Positions 25,710 to 34,348 of a DNA stretch of 47,019 bases are shown here, piece after piece. Under the pieces are notes generated by a model. The model made no database searches. It was not told the origin of the DNA and worked only from the letters and a program-made list of their open reading frames with translations. The position numbers were made by a program, and so were the translations under genes. Positions within the stretch are counted from its first letter, which is position 1, and the number at the start of each line of letters is the position of its first letter. This DNA is from Candidatus Stoquefichus sp. (GTDB lineage Bacteria > Bacillota_I > Bacilli_A > Erysipelotrichales > Coprobacillaceae), in contig JAETUM010000020.1 of the NCBI GenBank assembly GCA_021768625.1, positions 1 to 47,019 of the forward strand, given 5' to 3'.

Positions 25710-26092
25710 ATGAAAATAGATTTGCACTGTCATACTAAGAAAGCTAAAAAAGGTGATCTGGATACAAGGAAAGTTGATGCAAAAATTTTTAGAGAATCTG
25801 TTTTAAGTGCGGGAGTAAAAATAGTAGCTGTGACGATCATAACGTTTTTGATATTGAACAATATCATTCATTTGTTTCGATTGCTAGTGATGATTTTCAG
25901 GTTTGGTCAGGTATCGAACTAGATGTACAAGGTGAAATTAATAATGGTCATGTTATTATTGTGAATAATCCTAAAACAGTAAACGTTTTTGATGAAAAAG
26001 TAAGAGAATTGATTGGTGATAAAACACTTGATGAAGTATTAATTAGTATTTTTACTTCATTTGTCAACAATCTGGTAGAAGGATTATCTTAA
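25710..26092 (+). pseudogene. Truncated, frameshifted PHP-domain gene
   Basis: The frame begins KIDLHCHTKKAKKGDLDTRK (PHP motif DLHCHT) and reaches VKIVAVT, where one frameshift (about 25831) breaks it. In the +1 frame it resumes DHNVFDIEQYHSF...VWSGIELDVQG...NNGHVIIVNNP and stops at 26090-26092. The AVTDHN and GIEL motifs match the PHP module of TrlF-like PHP-ATPases, but the ATPase part is wholly missing. It follows the nuclease gene by 56 nt and so once ended this methylase-nuclease operon, just as 13957 ends the first one. Confidence 0.75.
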
Positions 26093-26297
26093 TCCTTCGG
26101 TTATATTATAGACGCAATCTAACAGAGTTAGGTATCTTTTTAAGTGAAAAAATAATTAATGTTTAGTTAAAATTATTTTTAGATGAACTTTCTTTTTTAA
26201 TAAAAGTAATCCAAATAGAAGAAATTTAATGATATCTAAAAGCATAATATTAATAAAATCATTATAGTATCTAAAATTCATAAATACTAATTTATTT
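26093..26297. other. Intergenic, AT-rich, no gene seen
   Basis: A perfect 9-bp hairpin, GAAGGATTA/TAATCCTTC (26078-26098), spans the stop of the PHP remnant but lacks a T-run. Otherwise nothing recognisable before the Fic control region. Confidence 0.4.
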
Positions 26298-26365
26298 TAT
26301 CGGCAAAATAAAATATGTATATATTGCATTGTATTGTGTTATAAATTGCCGATATATGCTATAAT
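26298..26365. promoter_or_regulatory. Fic promoter with flanking inverted repeat
   Basis: TATCGGCAA (26298-26306) and TTGCCGATA (26346-26354) form a perfect 9-bp inverted repeat 39 nt apart. The right arm lies between the -35 area and the extended -10 box TGCTATAAT (26357-26365). These are the only CGGC/GCCG patches in this AT-rich gap. Candidate operator for the HTH domain at the N-terminus of the Fic protein (looping or two-site binding). Confidence 0.45.
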
Positions 26366-26384
26366 GTTAATGAGGAGAGATTAG

Positions 26385-27281
26385 ATGAAATATCTAAACG
26401 TAAATGAAATAGCAAAAATCTGGAATGTTTCAGAAAGAAGTGTAAGAAATTATTGTCAACAGGGAAGAGTAATAGGTGCTTATCAAAAAGGAAAATCATG
26501 GTATATACCTGAGAATAGTATAAAACCTGTAAGAAAAAAGAGAATAGCTAAAAAGGAATATCATTTATTAGAAGTTTTAAAACTTGAAAAAGAAACATCT
26601 GTTAAAGGAGGTATTTATCATAAAATTCAAATTGATTTAACATATAACTCTAATCATATGGAAGGAAGTTGTTTAACACATGATCAAACACGTTATATCT
26701 ATGAAACAAATACTATTGGAATAAACAATGAAATTATAAATGTAGACGACATTATAGAAACTACTAACCATTTTCGCTGTATTGATTTGATTATAGATCA
26801 AGCTCATTATAAACTTAGTGAAGCGTTTGTAAAACAATTACACTTTCTTTTAAAAAATGGAACATTAGATAGTAAACAAGTTTGGTTTGAAGTTGGAAAT
26901 TATAAAAAAATGCCTAATGAAGTTGGAGGGTTACCTACAATTTCTCCAGAAAATGTAGATAAAGAAATGAAGAAATTAATTAAGGAATATAATAAGATAT
27001 CTAAAAAAACATTAGAAGAAATTATTGAGTTTCATTATAGATTTGAAAAAATACATCCATTCCAAGATGGAAATGGTAGAGTGGGTAGGCTTATTATGTT
27101 TAAGGAATGTTTGAGAAATGGAATAACACCTTTTATTATTAATGATGATTTGAAGTTGTTTTATTACAGAGGATTAAAAGAATGGAGAAATGAAAAAGGA
27201 TATATGATGGATACATGTTTAACTGCTCAAGATCAATTTAAACTTGTTTTAGACTATTTTAAGATAAGATATGAAGATTAA
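26385..27281 (+). CDS. HTH-Fic family protein (AMP transferase type)
   Basis: 298 residues. The N-terminal ~55 form a MerR/excisionase-like HTH (NVNEIAKIWNVSERSVRNYC). The Fic core carries the active motif HPFQDGNGRVGR (about 225-236). An inhibitory [ST]xxxE[GN] motif, SNHMEG, lies about residue 90, N-terminal to the Fic fold, which makes this a class II Fic protein that restrains itself. Such proteins modify a hydroxyl residue of a target protein, usually with AMP. ATG follows GAGGAGAG. Single-gene unit; the HTH and the upstream palindrome suggest it represses its own promoter. Confidence 0.88.
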   Translation: MKYLNVNEIAKIWNVSERSVRNYCQQGRVIGAYQKGKSWYIPENSIKPVRKKRIAKKEYHLLEVLKLEKETSVKGGIYHKIQIDLTYNSNHMEGSCLTHDQTRYIYETNTIGINNEIINVDDIIETTNHFRCIDLIIDQAHYKLSEAFVKQLHFLLKNGTLDSKQVWFEVGNYKKMPNEVGGLPTISPENVDKEMKKLIKEYNKISKKTLEEIIEFHYRFEKIHPFQDGNGRVGRLIMFKECLRNGITPFIINDDLKLFYYRGLKEWRNEKGYMMDTCLTAQDQFKLVLDYFKIRYED

Positions 27282-27433
27282 TACTTTATATCTTGTGAAA
27301 ATATTTCTAATTTAATAGAACTTATTTGTCGAAATAATAGAATGAGTTAAAGTATAGAGAAAATGCTTATTTATGTAAATGGTTAATTTATTTAAATAAG
27401 TATTTTAATTTTAAAGAAATGGAGGTGTGAATT

Positions 27434-27696
27434 ATGAGTTTAATGGATAAATTACCATAAGAATCACCATTTTCTGTTGCTTCTGGTAATGAATATTAGT
27501 GTGTTATTTTACAAGCAACATTGAAAAAAATTTTTGGAACAGGTTCTGTGGATTTAGTAGAATTAAAAGATGTTATAAATAAACAAGCAAAAAAGGTTAT
27601 CATTTACCTACAATTTCAACTGCTAGTGTTGGAGAAGATCATATTTATACAACAATTGTATTTGAAAGAATAAAATTAAAATATTGTAAGAATTAA
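27434..27696 (+). pseudogene. Decayed small gene of unknown family
   Basis: After a perfect GGAGGTG ribosome site the frame reads MSLMDKLP-TAA-ESPFSVASGNEY-TAG-CVILQATLKK then LVELKDVINKQAKK, shifts frame near 27597, and continues YHLPTISTASVGEDHIYT to a TAA at 27694. Two stops and one frameshift kill it. Both stops could derive from glutamine codons by one change. I do not recognise the intact protein. Confidence 0.5.
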
Positions 27697-28119
27697 AGAG
27701 AAGAAGGGATTATTTATTATGATATAAATGCCACTTTTTTCTTTTCATATATTTCTATCTTTTGTTCTCTTGTTAGTTTTGCCATATAAAATGCACTTCT
27801 ATAATTTGTGCCCAAATTATGGGTAGTTCATCTTTTCCTAGTTTTCTTGATAGTTCACTATCATTCACCTTAAAGTTTGTATTTTTATTGATTCTTTAAT
27901 TTGTTTAAAACAATTAATATATTAATTTCAATATTTGTAGTTAATTCATAACTGGAAAACATATGCTTCTTTCCATTCAGTTATGAATTATATCTACATT
28001 TTATAAATTTTTAAATGATCATTTTTATACAATATTATATTAGCGTTTATAACTTTTTATATAATAGTGATTATTAGTTGTTATTAGTAATAATTTGTTA
28101 TAAATAGTGATTAAATTAC
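27697..28119. other. Intergenic debris with a long hairpin
   Basis: No intact gene. A minus-strand fragment at 27717-27785 reads MAKLTREQKIEIYEKKKVAF, like the first residues of an IS3-family OrfA, then a stop. A perfect 13-bp inverted repeat TAATTCATAACTG (27942-27954) / CAGTTATGAATTA (27978-27990) could be a relic of an IS or a terminator of a lost gene. Confidence 0.35.
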
Positions 28120-28148
28120 TTGAATTTTAATTGTAAATGAGCTAGAAT
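28120..28148 (+). promoter_or_regulatory. Promoter of HTH-cytosine methylase operon
   Basis: TTGAAT (28120-28125), 17-nt spacer, TAGAAT (28143-28148), 25 nt before the HTH start codon. Confidence 0.5.
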
Positions 28149-28173
28149 AAAATAATAATTTTGGAGAGATGAT

Positions 28174-28383
28174 ATGGCTGAAGAGAAATGGATTTCAATG
28201 GAAGAAATATGTAAGCATCTTGGTAGTAGTAGAGATACAGTTAAGAAGATGATTAAAATGCAAGGGCTTCCTGGGTATAAAATAGATAGAAAATGGAAAT
28301 TTAAAATTAGCGAAGTAGACTCGTGGATGCATAGTGAAAACCAAGTAACCGTAGCAGAAAGGCGAGGTAAATCTGATGATTAA
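28174..28383 (+). CDS. Small HTH protein heading cytosine methylase operon
   Basis: 69 residues with an excisionase-type HTH (SMEEICKHLGSSRDTVKKMI) and the end motif KWKFKISEVDSWM. It resembles the protein at 7923, which also precedes a methylase. It overlaps the methylase start by 8 nt. Ribosome site TTGGAGAG. Likely a local regulator; the AT palindrome at 30054-30096 is one possible target. Confidence 0.68.
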   Translation: MAEEKWISMEEICKHLGSSRDTVKKMIKMQGLPGYKIDRKWKFKISEVDSWMHSENQVTVAERRGKSDD

Positions 28384-29986
28384 AGCAATTGACTTGTTTG
28401 CAGGTGCGGGAGGTCTAAGCTATGGATTTTGTTTAACAGGAGAATATGAGTTTGTTGCTGCTGCAGAAATAAATGACAATGCAAGAGCAACCTATAAACG
28501 CAACATTGTTAGGAATACACCGAACTTTGAATTTATAAATAATGTAGTAGGTTATGATTTTAGTGCATTGAATCAAAGAGAAGATGGAAAAATTGATGTG
28601 GTTATAGGTGGTCCTCCTTGCCAGGGATTTTCGAATGCAAACAGACAAAAAAACCATCTTATAAGTATGAACAATGTTCTTGTAAAAGAATACTTTAGAG
28701 CAATTAAACAGATTAAGCCTAAAGCATTTATTATGGAAAACGTAAGTATGTTGGAATCGAATACTCATAGATTCTATGATACATATAAAGATAACGATGA
28801 GATAGAAAATTTAATATCACAGGGATTTGATATTTCGAAGAGAACAGATAACTTAGTATTAACAGATCGTTTGTTTGACGGAATTGATTTAGAACAACTT
28901 CCAAATGAGGATTTATCGATCTATGAGATTCCAGGACAATTAAAACAACTGTTAAGTGTGCTAAGAAAAAATTTGGATAATGAAAGGCGGTTGCCAAGTT
29001 TTTTAGAAAAGAATACAAGTATTATAAAAAGGAAAATTGTTGAATATATAACAGCTACAGGAGAAACTTTACACTCTGGTACTATTATAGTCAGAGATAA
29101 ATTAAAGCTGATCTTATCTGCGTTACAAAAAAATGAACTCGATAATGCAAGGATCGACCTTGAATATTTAGTGGATCTACAAAAGCTAATAGAATTTATA
29201 AAGGAAATTACAGATAATGAATTGATAGGAAATTATAAATACTCAAAGGAAAATGGATTGAAATTTATCACTAATTCGTACTCAGTAATCGATTATGTCA
29301 ATGCAATCCTTGGAAATGACTATATTCAAAAGGGGGAAGTATTTAATGCTGAGTGGTTTGGAGTACCACAGGAACGTAGAAGATTCATTGTATTAGGAAT
29401 TAGAAGAGATGTATATGAAAAGTCTGGTGTGGAATTAGACTATTCTAAGATAATAAAGACAGAAACCGTTCCAACTGTAGGGGAGGCAATTATGGATTTA
29501 GTGGAATATGAAGTGAGTTATAACAAAGAACAAGATATACAACCATATGTACAGGATAAAGGAATAAGTGAATATGCCCTGTTAATGAGGCAGAATAGTG
29601 AAGGTGTGAAAAATCATATAATTACTAAAACCACAGAAAAAGCACTGAATAGATTTAAAAAAATTAAACAGGGTGAAAATTTCCATAGCTTAGATGTAGA
29701 GGATAAGGATACATATTCCAAACCAGAAAGAACACAAAATACAATTTACTTGCGTCTTAATCCTAATAAACCAAGTGGAACAGTTGTAAATGTAAGAAAA
29801 TCAATGTGGATTCATCCAACATTAGATAGAGCAATTTCGGTAAGAGAAGCAGCAAGATTACAATCGTTCCCTGATAATTTTGAGTTTATAGGAACTAAGG
29901 ATTCACAATATCAGCAAGTTGGGAATGCTGTGCCACCATTATTAGCGCAAGGTATAGCTAAAATATTATTGCAATATCTAAAATAA
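28376..29986 (+). CDS. DNA cytosine-5 methyltransferase, long form
   Basis: 536 residues. C5 motifs: I (AIDLFAGAGGLSYGF, 4-18), IV (GGPPCQGFSNANRQK, about 79-93), VI (IMENVSML, about 119), VIII (QERRRFIVLG), IX (REAARLQSFPDNF) and X (QVGNAVPPLLAQGI). About 150 extra residues sit between motifs VI and VIII (helical, DNERRLPSFLEKNT region), longer than in typical Dcm enzymes. The operon continues into the GHKL ATPase genes. The gene has noticeably higher G+C than the genes at 34349-39230, a sign of separate arrival. Confidence 0.95.
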   Translation: MIKAIDLFAGAGGLSYGFCLTGEYEFVAAAEINDNARATYKRNIVRNTPNFEFINNVVGYDFSALNQREDGKIDVVIGGPPCQGFSNANRQKNHLISMNNVLVKEYFRAIKQIKPKAFIMENVSMLESNTHRFYDTYKDNDEIENLISQGFDISKRTDNLVLTDRLFDGIDLEQLPNEDLSIYEIPGQLKQLLSVLRKNLDNERRLPSFLEKNTSIIKRKIVEYITATGETLHSGTIIVRDKLKLILSALQKNELDNARIDLEYLVDLQKLIEFIKEITDNELIGNYKYSKENGLKFITNSYSVIDYVNAILGNDYIQKGEVFNAEWFGVPQERRRFIVLGIRRDVYEKSGVELDYSKIIKTETVPTVGEAIMDLVEYEVSYNKEQDIQPYVQDKGISEYALLMRQNSEGVKNHIITKTTEKALNRFKKIKQGENFHSLDVEDKDTYSKPERTQNTIYLRLNPNKPSGTVVNVRKSMWIHPTLDRAISVREAARLQSFPDNFEFIGTKDSQYQQVGNAVPPLLAQGIAKILLQYLK

Positions 29987-30001
29987 TTGACAAATAAAAA
30001 G

Positions 30002-30034
30002 CCACGAACAAGAAAAATATTCGTGGTATTTTTG
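30002..30034 (+). terminator. Terminator after cytosine methylase
   Basis: CCACGAA (30002-30008) pairs with TTCGTGG (30020-30026), then TATTTTT. Confidence 0.7.
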
Positions 30035-30053
30035 TATAGAAAAAGAAAATAAA

Positions 30054-30123
30054 AATAATATATAAAAAATATTATAAATATTTTTTATATATTATTGACA
30101 GATATAATTTTAACGAGTATTAT
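30054..30123. promoter_or_regulatory. 43-bp perfect palindrome next to promoter of GHKL operon
   Basis: A 19-bp arm (30054-30072) has a perfect inverted copy at 30078-30096 around a 5-nt centre; all bases are A or T. The last two bases of the right arm are the first two of a consensus -35 box TTGACA (30095-30100), followed by a 17-nt spacer and TATTAT (30118-30123). A large dyad ending in the -35 box is a strong operator candidate controlling the next three genes separately from the methylase. Confidence 0.65.
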
Positions 30124-30155
30124 GAAGGTAAGATATGGAAAATGGAGGTTGTTAT

Positions 30156-30392
30156 ATGGCAAATAAACGTGAAACGAAAAGAGAAAAATTTGTGAGACTT
30201 GCAGAAGCCCGTACTAATAAAATAATTGATATGTTGCAACTTCTTGGTAATTGCTCGAATTCAAGTGTTTATGATTATACTCAGCAAGATGTGGATAAAA
30301 TTTTTGCTACGATTGAATCTGAAGTAAAAGAAGCAAGGAAGAAATTCAATAAAATCGAATGCAAAAAGAGTTCGAGATTCACGTTAGATTAA
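30156..30392 (+). CDS. Small helical protein of the GHKL locus
   Basis: 78 residues (MANKRETKREKFVRLAEART start). Basic N-terminus, all-helical, with LLGNCSNSSVYDYTQQDVDKIF and a Lys/Glu-rich end. ATG 30156 is chosen because AATGGAGG lies 7 nt upstream; an ATG at 30135 lacks a site. I recall similar proteins beside ATPase and methylase genes in defence loci, without known function. It ends 12 nt before the ATPase, so it is probably a partner of it. Confidence 0.7.
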   Translation: MANKRETKREKFVRLAEARTNKIIDMLQLLGNCSNSSVYDYTQQDVDKIFATIESEVKEARKKFNKIECKKSSRFTLD

Positions 30393-30404
30393 AGGAGGAT
30401 TTAT

Positions 30405-32708
30405 ATGGGATTAACACCTATTCCACAGAATTACAAACGAAATGTAGAATGGATTATCGGAGCTTACGAAGATGCAGGGGTATCTTTCCCGAATGGATTT
30501 CAAAAGGATGCAATTCAAAATGCTGTTGGAGCTCGAAAAACAAATAATTGGAAAAACTGGAAATGTGATATTTCTCTAGTTGTAAATGCTAAAGGAAAAT
30601 TTATTGTCGTAGAAGATAGTGGTACTGTTGGATTGACTGGAAAGAATACACCTACAGAAGAAATAAATGAAATGATGGCTAACGAAAAGGAATTGCCATC
30701 AGAAGAACGTTTGTCTCGTTTTACTTCTATGTTTAATTCTGGAGGTAATACTACTGGGGGTGGACTATATGGTGCAGGAAAAAGTGTGTATTCAGTTGCA
30801 TCAGACAAATATACTTATTATTTTGATTCTTTGCGTGAAGATGGTAAATATGTAGCCAATGTAAATAAAAGGGGACAGGTTGAATCTGTTGCTTATGAAG
30901 ATGATGATGCAAAGGAATATATATTGAATAAAACTGGTCTTGATGCCAAGAAAACTGTTGGTACAAGAATTATCATCGTGTCACCTAAAAAAGAATTAGT
31001 AGATGCTATAGAGTCAGAGACCATAATTGAGGATATACAAGAATCGTGGTGGCTTATATTAGAGCGTTTGAAGGGTGATGCGGCTATAACTGTAAATGGA
31101 AAAAAGGTAACAGCACCAAATGATATTAAACATGGTACCCGTGTTTATGATCTTCCTTCACCAGAAAATTATGCTCAGGGATATAAAATCAAACATTTTG
31201 GCTTATATGTATTTGAAGATGGAGATAATAAGTGGAAAAGTATTTCATATTACAGAAAAGGTATGAAAATTGGAGAAATCGATCTAAAAGAGATTCCTAA
31301 GAAACTAGAAGGTAAATTCTGGGGATATATAGAGGTTGATGAACAATGGGAAGCAGGTCTCTCAGAAATCGAAGATAAGGTTCATTTTGGTGTGAGCAAA
31401 GGCAAGAAAAAGACGATACAGTATCAGCATTTAAAAAATTATTGTAATAATAAAATCAAAGAATGCTTTACTGAATGGGGATATATTAAAAATAAGGAGA
31501 GTGAAGATAAGAAGCTTAAGGATGAATTAAAAAAAATTGCTGAAGATATCCAGAATTTGTTTGGAAAACTTGGATTCGAAGATCTTGGAAAGGGACCTCA
31601 GAAGGCAGATTTTGATGTTCGTTGGCAAGATATTTCTTATCCTGTCGGAAATTCAGAAAGAGTTACTGCTGGCGATATAATTAAATTCTCCGTTAGAATT
31701 AAAAGTTCATATATGGTAAATAAGAGGTTTGAGTATAATTTATCTGTTGTTAATTCACAGAATGAATCTATAGTTTACGTGATTGCAAAAGACAATATAT
31801 CACTTGAATCAGGCACTGTGAAAAAAATAGATTTTCAGCATAGGGTTACTAAGGATAATTCTGTTCAATTTGCAGAAAATAAAATTATATTGTCGGTAAA
31901 AGTGATAGGAAGTGGTAAAGAAAAGAGAAAAGAATTACCATATTTCTTTGATATTGACAAACCAGATAACACTAGGGAGCAGGTTAAATTAGTTTTACAT
32001 GAATGCAACTTCCCAATCGTAAATAGTCGAAGAGTAAACTTCGGAGAATCACTAAAGAATGTTGCTTATTTGATTGAGAACAAAAGAAATGAGCAATTAA
32101 GCTATCGTCTTAATGTGAGCATTCATAATGGGAGTGATGTGACATGTCCTAAAATCGTAGATGTGGGATCTCTCACAGGAGTTTTATCTCCTTTTGAAGA
32201 AGCAGTAACAGTACCATTTGGTGAAATTAAATTTGATGCTACTATATATGAAAAGTATCTTACGGAGGGAGTATTAGAACTCAGAGCAAGATTAATTGCA
32301 AACGAGGATGACTCTCAGTATGAAAAGGGAGATAAGATAACCTATTATCACTATAGAATTTTTTTGAATTCAGATGAAAAGCATGGGAACACTGATTCTT
32401 TTGAAATAAATCTTGTGAAGTCTCCAGAAAATTTTAGACGTTCCTGGCATACTCCTGGGAATGGACGCACTATTACTTTGAATATTGGTCATCTAGCTTA
32501 TTCGAATTTACAAGACTATCCAGATATTCAACATGACTATTTACGAGAGCTAATGTTAAAGGAATATGTTTTATTATATCTTTCTGAAGGCAAATATGAT
32601 ATGTTTGGGGAGATAGGTAAAGAATTTGAGGAGCTTGAACCACAAGAGGCAGCAGAGCGGGTAATACAAAAAATTGAAAATGTGTATTATCAGAGCTTGA
32701 GATCGTAG
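30405..32708 (+). CDS. GHKL (MORC/MutL/Hsp90-like) ATPase of a restriction locus
   Basis: 767 residues. The GHKL ATP-binding fold is at the N-terminus: N-box DAIQNA (35-40), G1 box VEDSGTVGLTG (69-79) and G2 box GGGLYGAGKS (118-127). A transducer-like region follows to about 340. The C-terminal part (about 390-700) is beta-rich with Ig-like repeats (SVRIKSSYMVNKRFEYNLSV), then a helical tail. GHKL ATPases next to DNA methylases are the prokaryotic MORC/MutL-like conflict systems described by comparative genomics. Ribosome site AAAGGAGG. Probable role: ATP-driven clamp sensing or acting on unmodified DNA. No nuclease motif seen. Confidence 0.8.
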   Translation: MGLTPIPQNYKRNVEWIIGAYEDAGVSFPNGFQKDAIQNAVGARKTNNWKNWKCDISLVVNAKGKFIVVEDSGTVGLTGKNTPTEEINEMMANEKELPSEERLSRFTSMFNSGGNTTGGGLYGAGKSVYSVASDKYTYYFDSLREDGKYVANVNKRGQVESVAYEDDDAKEYILNKTGLDAKKTVGTRIIIVSPKKELVDAIESETIIEDIQESWWLILERLKGDAAITVNGKKVTAPNDIKHGTRVYDLPSPENYAQGYKIKHFGLYVFEDGDNKWKSISYYRKGMKIGEIDLKEIPKKLEGKFWGYIEVDEQWEAGLSEIEDKVHFGVSKGKKKTIQYQHLKNYCNNKIKECFTEWGYIKNKESEDKKLKDELKKIAEDIQNLFGKLGFEDLGKGPQKADFDVRWQDISYPVGNSERVTAGDIIKFSVRIKSSYMVNKRFEYNLSVVNSQNESIVYVIAKDNISLESGTVKKIDFQHRVTKDNSVQFAENKIILSVKVIGSGKEKRKELPYFFDIDKPDNTREQVKLVLHECNFPIVNSRRVNFGESLKNVAYLIENKRNEQLSYRLNVSIHNGSDVTCPKIVDVGSLTGVLSPFEEAVTVPFGEIKFDATIYEKYLTEGVLELRARLIANEDDSQYEKGDKITYYHYRIFLNSDEKHGNTDSFEINLVKSPENFRRSWHTPGNGRTITLNIGHLAYSNLQDYPDIQHDYLRELMLKEYVLLYLSEGKYDMFGEIGKEFEELEPQEAAERVIQKIENVYYQSLRS

Positions 32709-32718
32709 GTGAGTGAAA

Positions 32719-33483
32719 ATGGTACATATAGTAAAATTAGATACAGAAGGGCATCTATTATATGAAGGACTTTTATCATCTCAGGAGATTGCTACTATTG
32801 ATGAAATTCTTAATGCGTTAAAGGATGAAATTCCACAAATAGAAGCTGATTTGGAAGAAGCCTATGGTAAAAGTGTATTGTACAAATATAATCTTGGAAA
32901 ATTTCTCGGAGAGCTATTAACAAAATACGATATCTCAGTTTCTGAACGAAGAAAATTTTGGGATGAAATTAAAACATTTGCTACGAAAGAAAATAGAATT
33001 AGAAATGAAGGTACCAATGCAGAGACACGAAGTTTTTATGGTCAATGTTATAAACTCTCACAGTATGATCAGGAAATAGTGGAAAAACTATCCTGGAGAC
33101 AATGGCAAGATATTCTTGATCGTGTTGGTAACAGAGAAGATGAAAGAATATTCGAGTGGATTCGTAATAAAAGTGAAAAAATTCGTGAGGATGATTGGAG
33201 AGAGTTTGAGAAAGGATTGCATCTTTATTTAAAGAACAAAGACACATCAGTATTTACGAATAAGGAATTGTTTGAAATTTATGAATCGATTCTTGAGATG
33301 GCTAAGTTTTGGCGTATATCATTTGGACAGTTCTCAAAAGATTTTCCTAACAGTGCTAAGATAAAGAGCAGGGCAAGAAGGTCTAAAAAATTTCAAACAG
33401 AGTGCTTTAGGATAAAGAAAGAACTTAGAAAACAACTAGATGAAAGCATCTTTTTACAAGCGTTTGAAAGTGCAATGAAATAA
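32719..33483 (+). CDS. Helical protein of the GHKL locus
   Basis: About 254 residues, predicted nearly all alpha-helical, strongly charged (ending KIKKELRKQLDESIFLQAFE). No motif recognised and no obvious nuclease residues. ATG 32719 with TAGGTGAG at good spacing is preferred over GTG 32713. It starts 10 nt after the ATPase and ends the operon before the terminator at 33599. It may be the effector or an adaptor; if the system cuts DNA, this is the only remaining unknown large enough. Confidence 0.65.
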   Translation: MVHIVKLDTEGHLLYEGLLSSQEIATIDEILNALKDEIPQIEADLEEAYGKSVLYKYNLGKFLGELLTKYDISVSERRKFWDEIKTFATKENRIRNEGTNAETRSFYGQCYKLSQYDQEIVEKLSWRQWQDILDRVGNREDERIFEWIRNKSEKIREDDWREFEKGLHLYLKNKDTSVFTNKELFEIYESILEMAKFWRISFGQFSKDFPNSAKIKSRARRSKKFQTECFRIKKELRKQLDESIFLQAFESAMK

Positions 33484-33598
33484 TATGAACCGTATTTTTA
33501 AACACTGGCATCTTGAAACTCTAAATAATATTTGAATATACTTATGAGGATATGTTAAGCAAATTTGAAAATATCTCAAAATAAGAGAGTGTAAAATA

Positions 33599-33642
33599 AA
33601 CTGTGTAAGTTGAGAGCGTCTGGCTCAGCTTCACAGTTTTTA
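33599..33642 (+). terminator. Terminator of the GHKL operon
   Basis: AACTGTG (33599-33605) pairs with CACAGTT (33632-33638), with inner AAG/CTT and TGAG/CTCA helices, followed by TTTTA. Confidence 0.7.
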
Positions 33643-34342
33643 TTATAAAAGAAAATCATGTGCTATTTTTTCTCAATATTGCATATAATAGATAAAAATT
33701 TAGTTATAGATAAATTGGTGAAAAAGACAAAAAGTGAACAAGAAATTTTAGATATTGTTGCTTGAGATTTTAATTAATATGAGAGTTTAAATGAATAATA
33801 TAATAAAAATGTAATTAAATATATTTGAAAAGATTATTTGTGATAGTGAAGATGTAAATACAAATAAGAAAGGAGAAATAATTAAAAGTAAATTAAATAA
33901 TATGATTTGTTTAAGACCATATAAATATAATTATTTTTCTAAATTTGCTTGTGAATACATGACTAATGATAAAAAATCAAGTCTTTAGTTAATAATATAT
34001 CTTTTTTTAAATCAATATTGTATGAATTTTATTCCTTTTTAGAATATTGTATGGAATAACGTAATATCGAGAAATAAATAACAATGTGAGAATAAGTATA
34101 AGACTAGGTGACGTATTATGAGAGCTATAGTGAAAGGTAAAGATGAAACAAAAATATTTGTTACTATTATTGTGATAATAAAATGCTCTTTGGTAATGTT
34201 ATATTTAAATGTAATAATAGTTTACTCAATCTTCTTCTATTTTTATTCAATATATAATTAATAAATATATTATAGATTATGTAAAATGGTATATTTTGCT
34301 AAATAATGTTATAATTACTTTATATTGTTATTTAAGGAGTGA
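33643..34342. other. 700-nt AT-rich stretch without intact gene
   Basis: Very low G+C. Short open pieces exist, e.g. around 33840-33988 reading EKIICDSEDVNTNKKGEI and LRPYKYNYFSKFACEYMTND, but none is complete, and I recognise no family. Likely gene debris. Confidence 0.35.
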
Positions 34343-34348
34343 TTAGTT

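Noticed and set aside
33983-33995. Third copy of the recombinase site (CTTTAGTTAAT)
   Set aside because: Only the left half matches; the ACTAAAAG arm is missing.
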